Made by a program: the position numbers and the translations under genes
Shown: one piece after another, positions 26,607 to 34,072 of the stretch
How positions within the stretch are numbered: the first letter of the stretch is position 1
How the letters are laid out: each line of letters opens with the position of its first letter
NCBI GenBank assembly: GCA_947488345.1
Contig: CANKZQ010000001.1
Coordinates: 186,001 to 250,000 of the forward strand
Length of the DNA stretch: 64,000 nt
Origin: an uncultured Flavobacteriaceae bacterium
GTDB taxonomy: Bacteria; Bacteroidota; Bacteroidia; Flavobacteriales; Flavobacteriaceae
Reading direction: 5' to 3'
Notes under the pieces: generated by a model
Database searches by the model: none
What the model saw: only the letters and a program-made list of their open reading frames with translations
Told to the model about the DNA's origin: nothing

Positions 26607-27545
26607 TTATAGTAATCCTCTACCACTTTTTTTCAATTTACCAGAACTTGTGTATTCTTTGGATAGTTTATCCAAGACTCCATTGATGAAAAAACCACTT
26701 TTTGATGTCGAATAATCTTTGGCTATTTCTATATATTCATTAATAGTTACTCGTACCGGTATCGATGGAAAATGTACAAACTCAGTGAGCGCCATTTTTA
26801 TCAAAATAAGATCTAATTCTGCAATTCTATCCGCATCCCAATTCGGTGTCTTCTCATCAATATCTCTTTCAAAATCTACATGATTCAACGAAACCTTTTT
26901 AAATAATTCCCCAACAAATTCTTTATCTTCATCATTTCCGTAAAGAGCATCACCAACAAAGTCTTTTTGCTGACTCATCTTAGAAAACGATTTTAAAACC
27001 GCTGTGTTCACCAAGGGTAAATCATCAACCCAACTAATGTTTTGACCTTCAAAGTAATCAAATAATTTATCATTTGGAGCAATTACTTCTTTAAAAATCG
27101 TTACAATAAAGTCTCTGTCATCTTTAAAAGATAATTCATCAGAAGCAATATAATTTTTGTAAACGTCGGTTTCTTTAATCGCATCTAGAATCACACGCAC
27201 ATATTCACCGTCATTTTTCCAATTCTTTAGCTTGTGTTTCTCTAAATAATCTTTGAGAAAAGAGCTGTTCTTTAGAATAAGTAACAACCTATTTTTAATA
27301 AATTTCTGATTCGGATTGATATCATCAGAAGTAGCTAAAAATTTCTTCTTACCAATTTCGAGGTGCGTTTCTGCCAAATCTCTCACTTCAACCAACAAAC
27401 TCAACATTAATATGTACAAGTCGTAAATTCTATCAATACTAAAGTGAATGAATTTTTCTTCACGGACTAAATCGTCACTTTTAGACTGTAACAATGCATA
27501 AATGGATTGCATTACTTTGATACGGATATGCCTTCTGTTTAACAT
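26607..27545 (-). CDS. nusB: Transcription antitermination factor NusB (long form)
   Basis: A 312-residue protein. It starts with the NusB signature NRRHIRIKVMQSIYALLQS, and the C-terminal part (about 175-300; LNHVDFERDIDEKTPNWDADRIAELDLILIKMALTE, VTINEYIEIAKDYS) is the conserved NusB core. NusB with NusE binds boxA in rRNA leaders. It is more than twice the length of the enteric protein; an insert of about 150 residues sits after the first helices, which is normal for this phylum. Confidence 0.92.
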   Translation of the reverse strand: MLNRRHIRIKVMQSIYALLQSKSDDLVREEKFIHFSIDRIYDLYILMLSLLVEVRDLAETHLEIGKKKFLATSDDINPNQKFIKNRLLLILKNSSFLKDYLEKHKLKNWKNDGEYVRVILDAIKETDVYKNYIASDELSFKDDRDFIVTIFKEVIAPNDKLFDYFEGQNISWVDDLPLVNTAVLKSFSKMSQQKDFVGDALYGNDEDKEFVGELFKKVSLNHVDFERDIDEKTPNWDADRIAELDLILIKMALTEFVHFPSIPVRVTINEYIEIAKDYSTSKSGFFINGVLDKLSKEYTSSGKLKKSGRGLL

Positions 27546-27690
27546 ATTTTGAAAGATCGTAAGTTTGAAATTGTACTCTTTGTATTACCCAATTCTATTT
27601 GATTTAACTTCTGTAAAGAAACTAAAATGATACTTGAACTACTTAATTTAATCATGTATCTTCGTCTCCTGAAATTGTTTTAAATCGCTG

Positions 27691-27720
27691 CAAATATACT
27701 TTTAATACATCTTGCAGCAA
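27691..27720 (-). promoter_or_regulatory. Promoter of nusB
   Basis: On the minus strand: TTG at 27720-27718, exactly 19 bases, then TATATTTG at 27698-27691. This is a complete Bacteroidetes primary-sigma promoter. Transcription would start near 27686, leaving a leader of about 140 bases before nusB. Confidence 0.8.
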
Positions 27721-27810
27721 AATATTAAGTAACATAAAATATATAGCATTTTATTCATCTCTTTTCCATCGGAATTTAGTCGATAAATACAGCTTCTAAA
27801 AATCATATTT

Positions 27811-29568
27811 TTGAAAGAATTAAAATACTTAAATAAGTTTTTTTACAAATATCGTTATCGCTTAATTATTGGTGTTGTTACCACTATTATTGCGCGCATT
27901 TTTTCATTATTTACACCACGTCTTATCAATGGATCTTTGACGACTGTAGAACAATATGTAAAAGGAGATATTTCTGATTTGGCATATGTTAAGAATGATT
28001 TACTTATCAATATTTTAATGATTATTGGGGCCGTATTAGTATCAGGATTTTTCACATTTGTAATGCGTCAAACCATTATTGTAATGTCGAGATATATCGA
28101 ATTCGATGTGAAGAATGAAATTTTCGAACAATATGAAAAATTAACACAACGGTTTTATAAAAAGAATCGTACAGGTGATCTAATGAATCGTATTAGCGAA
28201 GATGTGAATAAAGTGAGAATGTATGTAGGGCCGGCAATTATGTACAGTATTAATACCTTCACCCTTTTTGTGGTTGTTATTACCAATATGTTTCGAATAG
28301 ACAGCACTCTCACCTTATATACCCTCCTCCCGTTACCTATTTTGTCTGTATTGATTTACACCTTAAGTCGTATCATCAACAACCGAAGCCGAATAGTACA
28401 AGAGTCATTATCTAATTTAACCACACAAGCACAAGAAGTTTTCTCTGGTTTGAATATTATCAAGGCCTACGGAATAGAAAAGCAGTCATTTGGTAAATTT
28501 GATACACTAGCCCTCGTAAGTAAAGAGAAAAATATTGCCTTGGTCAAGGCAAATGCCCTGTTTTTTCCAATGATGGTGCTCTTGATAGGGATCAGCAATA
28601 TCTTAGTCATTTATATTGGAGGTATGCGCTACATTAATGGTGATATTGAAAGTGTTGGAGTGATTGCCGAATTTATTATTTACGTGAATATGTTAACTTG
28701 GCCTGTTGCGGTTGTTGGATGGGTAACTTCAATGGTACAACAAGCAGAAGCATCTCAAAAACGTATTAATGAATTTTTAAAAGAACAACCAGAAGTTAAA
28801 AATACAGCCAAAGACAATTCTGTTATCAATGGAACTATTGAATTCAAAGATGTTACTTTCACCTATGATGACACGAATATTACAGCATTGAAAAATATCA
28901 ATTTCTCACTTAAACAAGGGCAAACCCTTGCTATTTTAGGCAAAACAGGTTCTGGAAAATCAACCATTTTGAATTTGATTGCCAGGATTTATGATGTTGA
29001 CAAGGGAACTGTGCTCATTGACAATAAGCCCATAGAAACCGTCAACTTGAACGATTTACGAAGTAGTATAGGTTTTGTACCTCAGGAAGCATTTTTATTT
29101 TCAGATACCATAGGTAACAATATAAAATTTGGTAATCCTGAGGCTACCGAAGCAACTATTATCGAAGCGGCTAAAAATGCACATATTCATCACAATATTA
29201 CCGAGTTCAATGAACAGTACGACACAAAAGTTGGTGAACGTGGTGTCACCTTATCTGGTGGACAAAAACAGCGCATCTCAATAGCACGAGCGATCATAGC
29301 CAATCCTCAAATCTTGATTTTTGATGATTGCTTATCGGCTGTAGACACTGAAACCGAAGAAGTCATCTTAAATAACTTAGAGACGGTTAGTAAAGGAAAG
29401 ACAAGTATCATTGTCAGTCATAGAGTCTCTTCTGCAAAGAATGCCGATTTGATTTTGGTCTTGGAAGATGGAAAAATAATTCAAGAAGGTACGCATGAGC
29501 AATTATCTAACGAATCTGGCTATTATCAAGATATTTACAATCAACAACTTACTGAGCAAACTTCTTAA
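27811..29568 (+). CDS. ABC exporter half-transporter, MdlA/YheI-like
   Basis: A 585-residue membrane-ATPase half: six-helix domain (about 15-310) and nucleotide-binding domain (about 335-580) with Walker A G377-T385, signature LSGGQKQRIS and Walker B ending D505. The catalytic Glu after Walker B is replaced by Asp (D506; FDDCLSAVD), as in MdlA- and YheI-type subunits that have one weakened ATP site and usually pair with a second half. No partner gene is adjacent. The start is TTG at 27811, which gives the expected family N-terminus; no ATG is available nearby. Confidence 0.85.
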   Translation: MKELKYLNKFFYKYRYRLIIGVVTTIIARIFSLFTPRLINGSLTTVEQYVKGDISDLAYVKNDLLINILMIIGAVLVSGFFTFVMRQTIIVMSRYIEFDVKNEIFEQYEKLTQRFYKKNRTGDLMNRISEDVNKVRMYVGPAIMYSINTFTLFVVVITNMFRIDSTLTLYTLLPLPILSVLIYTLSRIINNRSRIVQESLSNLTTQAQEVFSGLNIIKAYGIEKQSFGKFDTLALVSKEKNIALVKANALFFPMMVLLIGISNILVIYIGGMRYINGDIESVGVIAEFIIYVNMLTWPVAVVGWVTSMVQQAEASQKRINEFLKEQPEVKNTAKDNSVINGTIEFKDVTFTYDDTNITALKNINFSLKQGQTLAILGKTGSGKSTILNLIARIYDVDKGTVLIDNKPIETVNLNDLRSSIGFVPQEAFLFSDTIGNNIKFGNPEATEATIIEAAKNAHIHHNITEFNEQYDTKVGERGVTLSGGQKQRISIARAIIANPQILIFDDCLSAVDTETEEVILNNLETVSKGKTSIIVSHRVSSAKNADLILVLEDGKIIQEGTHEQLSNESGYYQDIYNQQLTEQTS

Positions 29569-29656
29569 GCAGATCAAAAGAAATTTAATAAAATATTGCT
29601 AGAGTTATTTATTTTTTTAGATTTGTCATTGAAACGATAAAAAGAGCAACAAAAAG

Positions 29657-30034
29657 ATGAGTGATAAAGACTATACAGAACAAGAAGAAATCTTTTCTCA
29701 AGTACTAAGAGCAGGTAGAAGAACCTATTTCTTTGATGTAAGATCTACGAAGGCAGGTGATTATTATTTGACCGTTACCGAAAGTAAAAAGTTTACTCAT
29801 GATGATGGCTCTTTTCATTACAAGAAACATAAGATTTATTTATATAAGGAGGACTTTACAGAGTTTAATGAAATGTTAGGCAAAGCTACCGACTTCATTG
29901 TGAATGAAAAAGGTACAGAAGTAATCTCTGAACGTCATCAAAAAGATTTTCAAAAACCTAGTGAAAACGGCGAAGTAGCTATCGAAGAAACTTCAACAGA
30001 AAGTTTTACAGATGTTGACTTCGACGATATATAA
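29657..30034 (+). CDS. PUR-domain nucleic-acid-binding protein (DUF3276)
   Basis: A 125-residue protein. Residues about 8-85 form a PUR-alpha-like repeat (IFSQVLRAGRRTYFFDVR, YYLTVTESKK, KHKIYLYKEDFTEFNEML), the hallmark of DUF3276/BpuR proteins that bind single-stranded DNA or RNA. The remaining tail is acidic and probably disordered (rich in E, D, S, T). Regulation of translation or transcription is reported for the Borrelia relative; targets here are unknown. It ends before a clear terminator. Confidence 0.85.
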   Translation: MSDKDYTEQEEIFSQVLRAGRRTYFFDVRSTKAGDYYLTVTESKKFTHDDGSFHYKKHKIYLYKEDFTEFNEMLGKATDFIVNEKGTEVISERHQKDFQKPSENGEVAIEETSTESFTDVDFDDI

Positions 30035-30059
30035 TTTTATCAAGTAATTTATACACTTT

Positions 30060-30093
30060 AAATCCTCAGTTTAATCGCTGAGGATTTTTTTAT
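30060..30093 (+). terminator. Rho-independent terminator after the PUR gene
   Basis: Stem AAATCCTCAG / CTGAGGATTT with an 8-base loop, followed by a T run. It also separates this gene from the convergent DUF3352-like gene. Confidence 0.88.
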
Positions 30094-30106
30094 CTATGTT
30101 CTCCGA

Positions 30107-32101
30107 TTAAAAACGCTTCCGCTCTATCTGCTCCCCTTTCGCATTATAAGCTCGCCATACACCTACTTGTTTGTCTTTTCTATAGCGCCCTTTAATCTTT
30201 AAGGTACCATCTGGGTAATACTCATTATATCGGCCGTGTTTTAAGCCATCCTTCAAACCAACTTCCACATGTTTCGCGCCGCTATTATAGCTCTTCTTAT
30301 ATACGTCAGCATTAAGGTCATCAGGATATACCTGCGCGACATCGAATACATCTTTAACGTCAAGTACATTGGGCATACTACCAGCCGTAGTTGGTAATAA
30401 TGGTCCAAACAACCGTAAGTCTTTAAATTGTTCTTTGCTTTTCACAATTGCCGCACTTTGATAATCGACAACAAACTTACTCTTAAACAAATCATTTGAA
30501 GGGGTTAACTGAAATCCGATTTGCGGAAAACAAATAATAAAATCTTTATTCTTTAAAATTTGTTTCTTTGTTGTTTTATCAGCTATAGACAACATATTCT
30601 CATATAGTACAGGCATATTGATATACGCAAACAAACTAGATGCTGATTTAAAATTACCATTAAAATGTTGAAAATCTTCTGAGTTCTGCAGTGTTTCTTT
30701 AGCGATATACGTGTCTATAATACTTTTTAAGGTATTGGGTTTGTCACTAAATACTACAAAGTCATCTATAATAGTATAATAAGGTTTATCGAAACTCTTG
30801 AAGAGATTTCCAAAAAAGAGTTTAAAAAAACCTTTGATGGCCATAAAATTGATAGGGTAATCTTTATAGTTTATCGACTTAAATTTGACAGGTGTTCGCT
30901 TTTTTAATTGCTTTTGTATAAAGGCAAGATTCGTTTTTGCTTTTTCAATATCAGCAGCCTTCAAGATCATTGCCATATCGTTTTTGCCTCTAGTTATCGA
31001 CGACTGTATTTGCAAAACTGCAATTTCATCACCAATCCAACTCACAAAATTTTCTTTGACATCAATTTTCAACAATTTTTCTATTGATTGTTGTTGGGCT
31101 TCATAAGCCTTGAAAACTTCAGGGTTCTTTTGCTGAATTTGTAAAAAATTAGTGTAGAGTTCGGTAAAGCTATCGAAGCCAAAACTCATATAAAGTGCTG
31201 TACGTTTGGGAGCTATTGTTGGAATACTGCGTTTCGACGTGCCAGATTGCTGCAATGCCTTTAAATAGCCCAAATTACCCTCACTAATACTTGTGTATCC
31301 TTTGGCAATCATCGTGTTATTAGAAGCCAAATCAAAGCTGAATCCAGAGAATAAAAAATTCTCACTCAACGTTTGTATCAATGCCGTGGGTTCGTTTGTA
31401 AAATAATGTGCGTAGTCATCTAAATAATCGTGCTGCAAATACAAACGGAACATATCGTCATACCCTGTTTTCTTTTTAACCTCGATAAAATCAAGATTTC
31501 TACCAATAAAAGGCTCTCCTACCTGATCGATAGATGCTTCAATCAAGGTATGTACATAAGAAGCGATTAATTGATTTTTAACGAAAGAGAGGTATAAAGT
31601 TTCACGGCTCTCTTTATCGTACAATTCAATAATTTCATTACCATGATACTCTCTTCTGCTTAAGCTATAGGTATCATCCAATAAGGTGTTTAAATAACTC
31701 CGCAGTAGCTTTAATTTGGCAATTCTCTTTAAATCGATTACATAAAAAATACCATATTCTTTAGGCTTGTACATATGCACAGAAAAGAATAAAGATCGTG
31801 TTCCGAAGAGTTGAAATAATTTCTTCTTATTATGAAAAATAGTATCCATTTTATGAATACTCTCGGTCAATTCAAAAAAGTAGTCGTTTTTTTGCAGGTG
31901 ATTCCATGCTTCGCTTTCGCGGATTTTATCCCAGTTATCAACCGGCTTTTGGGTTTCTACTACGAAAACGGCATCCTTAGGGATTAAATAAATAGATTGT
32001 AGATTGGCGCTTGGCGCTAAATAAAAGAAATACACCCCATAAGCTATACACGCAATAAAAACAGCGAATAATGAAAGGAATATTTTCTTTTTTACGGTCA
32101 A
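30107..32101 (-). CDS. DUF3352-like membrane-anchored protein with MORN-like tail
   Basis: A 664-residue protein with one N-terminal membrane helix (about 7-28). The long extracytoplasmic region has short motifs seen in DUF3352-type proteins (LIPKDAVFVVETQKP, GDEIAVLQ, YFFEL), but the family call is tentative. The last about 45 residues form a MORN/YwqK-type repeat pair (KHGRYNEYYPDGTLKIKG, GVWRAYNAKGEQI). It follows the symporter gene by 51 bases on the same strand, so it may be the last gene of that operon. Function unknown. Confidence 0.6.
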   Translation of the reverse strand: MTVKKKIFLSLFAVFIACIAYGVYFFYLAPSANLQSIYLIPKDAVFVVETQKPVDNWDKIRESEAWNHLQKNDYFFELTESIHKMDTIFHNKKKLFQLFGTRSLFFSVHMYKPKEYGIFYVIDLKRIAKLKLLRSYLNTLLDDTYSLSRREYHGNEIIELYDKESRETLYLSFVKNQLIASYVHTLIEASIDQVGEPFIGRNLDFIEVKKKTGYDDMFRLYLQHDYLDDYAHYFTNEPTALIQTLSENFLFSGFSFDLASNNTMIAKGYTSISEGNLGYLKALQQSGTSKRSIPTIAPKRTALYMSFGFDSFTELYTNFLQIQQKNPEVFKAYEAQQQSIEKLLKIDVKENFVSWIGDEIAVLQIQSSITRGKNDMAMILKAADIEKAKTNLAFIQKQLKKRTPVKFKSINYKDYPINFMAIKGFFKLFFGNLFKSFDKPYYTIIDDFVVFSDKPNTLKSIIDTYIAKETLQNSEDFQHFNGNFKSASSLFAYINMPVLYENMLSIADKTTKKQILKNKDFIICFPQIGFQLTPSNDLFKSKFVVDYQSAAIVKSKEQFKDLRLFGPLLPTTAGSMPNVLDVKDVFDVAQVYPDDLNADVYKKSYNSGAKHVEVGLKDGLKHGRYNEYYPDGTLKIKGRYRKDKQVGVWRAYNAKGEQIERKRF

Positions 32102-32152
32102 ATCTTGATCAACTAATACTTGTAAAACTACTATTTTTAAAGGATAGTATAT

Positions 32153-33961
32153 TTAAGCTACAGAATCCGTTGGTTTTTGAAAAAATTGCTGCATCATCAT
32201 GGCTAACAACATCACTAATAAACAACCAAATAAGTTCAACCATAAATAGGGCATCCAGTCATAGTACCAGCCTACTATTACAATTACTTGGGTGATTATC
32301 GCTGCTCGAAATACTGCATTTCCTTTTACAAATTTAAAGAAGAAAGCCAATAAAAAGATACCTAAGACATTACCATAAAAAATGGAACCTATTATATTAA
32401 CCAATTGAATTAGGTTTTCAGCAAGATTCGCGAAACAGGCGATAATTATGGCTATAATTCCCCACATTAAAGTAAAGCCTTTCGTCGCTTTTACAAGATG
32501 CTTTTCGCCTTTATCTTCCTTTAAATTCCTTGCGTACAGATCTATCGAAGTAATCGTTGCCAGCGCATTGATTTCAGACGCAGTTGAAGACATAGCTGCC
32601 GACAATATAACGGCTAACAACAATCCAATCAATCCGTTAGGCAAGTAATTCAAGACGAATGTAATAAACATGTAATCTCTATCATTCGTTTCTGTATCTT
32701 TTGCCGCATCTTTATACAAGCTAAGCAAGGCCTCCTCTTTCTCTACGAACTCTTGACTATCCTCATCGACTCCTTTCAATTCAGCATACAACCGATCATA
32801 TTTGTTCGCATAAACACTGTCAATAGCCCTCTTAATAAGATATTTAGATTTTAATTTATGATCCCTTTCTGCACTATCCAATTGTATCAATCGTTTTCTG
32901 GTCGCGGTATTTTCCTCTTTTGACAACGCAATACTCAATTCTTTTTTCTCTAAAAAAAGTATATTTTGTTCCTTTTGAAGATTTTTATACTCTTGCGAAT
33001 ACTCAGAAGCTAATACTTTTTTAGTCGAGGAATCAATAAAATTTAAAGGCGCTTCATTGAACTGATAAAAAACGAAAACCATAATCCCTACTAAGAGAAT
33101 AAAAAACTGCATGGGCACTTTTAACAGGCCATTAAAAATCAATCCCATTTGCATTTCCTTCATCGACTTGCCCGATAAATACCGTTGTACTTGACTTTGA
33201 TCTGTTCCAAAATAAGAAAGCATTAAAAAAGTTCCTCCAATCAAACCAGTCCAAACCGTATATCTATTTTCTAAATCAAATGAAAAGTCTAACACTTCCA
33301 TACGCCCACTGGCTCCTGCAATATCTAAGGCTTTTGTAAACGAAACATCTTCCGGAATTAAATTGAGAATAATAAATAGTGCTGCAAGCATTCCTGCAAA
33401 AATGACAAACATTTGTTGTTTCTGTGTAATTGTAACTGCCTTCGTTCCACCAGAAACCGTATATACAATCACCAAAATTCCTATAATTATATTCAAATAA
33501 ACAATAGGCCATCCTAGAACAACTGATAAAATAATTGCTGGAGCAAATATGGTAATTCCAGCAGCTAAGCCACGTTGAATCAAAAATAAAATAGCGGTAA
33601 GACTTCTCGTTTTTAAGTCAAAACGATTCTCTAAAAATTCATACGCCGTATAGACTTTAAGCTTATGGTACAACGGGATAAACACCATACATATGATGAC
33701 CATTGCAATGGGTAAACCGAAGTAAAATTGTACAAACCCCATTCCATCAGAATATGCTTGCCCAGTAGTTGATAAAAACGTAATCGCACTTGCTTGTGTC
33801 GCCATGACAGATAAGCCAATAGTCCACCATTTAGATTGATTACCTCCCTTAATAAAGTCTTGAGCGTTCTTTTGTCCTCTGGTTTTCCACGAACCATATA
33901 AAACAATAAATAGTAATGTTCCTATTAGAACGACCCAGTCAATTGGATTTAATTGTTGCAT
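32153..33961 (-). CDS. Sodium:solute symporter (SSS family)
   Basis: A 602-residue transporter of the LeuT-fold SSS family. The first helix region and the unwound TM1 segment (WWTIGLSVMATQASAITFLSTTG), TM5 region and SAAMSSTASEINALATITSID (helix 8, sodium-site type) are typical. A hydrophilic, largely coiled insert of about 125 residues (302-428) interrupts the helix bundle and is unusual in size. Gene order after a PIG-L deacetylase suggests uptake of a sugar or amino-sugar product, which is inference. The start overlaps the stop of the 35-residue miniprotein gene (TAATG). Confidence 0.9.
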   Translation of the reverse strand: MQQLNPIDWVVLIGTLLFIVLYGSWKTRGQKNAQDFIKGGNQSKWWTIGLSVMATQASAITFLSTTGQAYSDGMGFVQFYFGLPIAMVIICMVFIPLYHKLKVYTAYEFLENRFDLKTRSLTAILFLIQRGLAAGITIFAPAIILSVVLGWPIVYLNIIIGILVIVYTVSGGTKAVTITQKQQMFVIFAGMLAALFIILNLIPEDVSFTKALDIAGASGRMEVLDFSFDLENRYTVWTGLIGGTFLMLSYFGTDQSQVQRYLSGKSMKEMQMGLIFNGLLKVPMQFFILLVGIMVFVFYQFNEAPLNFIDSSTKKVLASEYSQEYKNLQKEQNILFLEKKELSIALSKEENTATRKRLIQLDSAERDHKLKSKYLIKRAIDSVYANKYDRLYAELKGVDEDSQEFVEKEEALLSLYKDAAKDTETNDRDYMFITFVLNYLPNGLIGLLLAVILSAAMSSTASEINALATITSIDLYARNLKEDKGEKHLVKATKGFTLMWGIIAIIIACFANLAENLIQLVNIIGSIFYGNVLGIFLLAFFFKFVKGNAVFRAAIITQVIVIVGWYYDWMPYLWLNLFGCLLVMLLAMMMQQFFQKPTDSVA

Positions 33962-34068
33962 TATGAAGCGAATATTTGCATTAAAATGTAAAAAAACACT
34001 ATGTATATCACATTCATCACAAGTACCAGTGTATATGATTTATCCCATGTATATTTTTTTTCATTCAT
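33961..34068 (-). CDS. 35-residue single-span membrane miniprotein coupled to the symporter
   Basis: ATG at 34068-34066, TAA at 33963-33961: 35 residues, a charged start MNEKKYTWDKSY, then one hydrophobic helix (VLVMNVIYIVFFYILMQIF). The stop overlaps the symporter start codon as TAATG, and the start is 4 bases after the PIG-L stop, so all three genes are translationally linked. Size, topology and coupling suggest an accessory subunit of the symporter, comparable in idea to the small partners of other SSS transporters, but no family is recognised. Chance open frame is unlikely given the junctions. Confidence 0.7.
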   Translation of the reverse strand: MNEKKYTWDKSYTLVLVMNVIYIVFFYILMQIFAS

Positions 34069-34072
34069 AGTG

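Noticed and set aside
27806-27813. TATTTTTG as a promoter box of the MdlA-like gene
   Set aside because: It overlaps the predicted TTG start codon, so a transcript from it would lack the start; the true promoter must be upstream.
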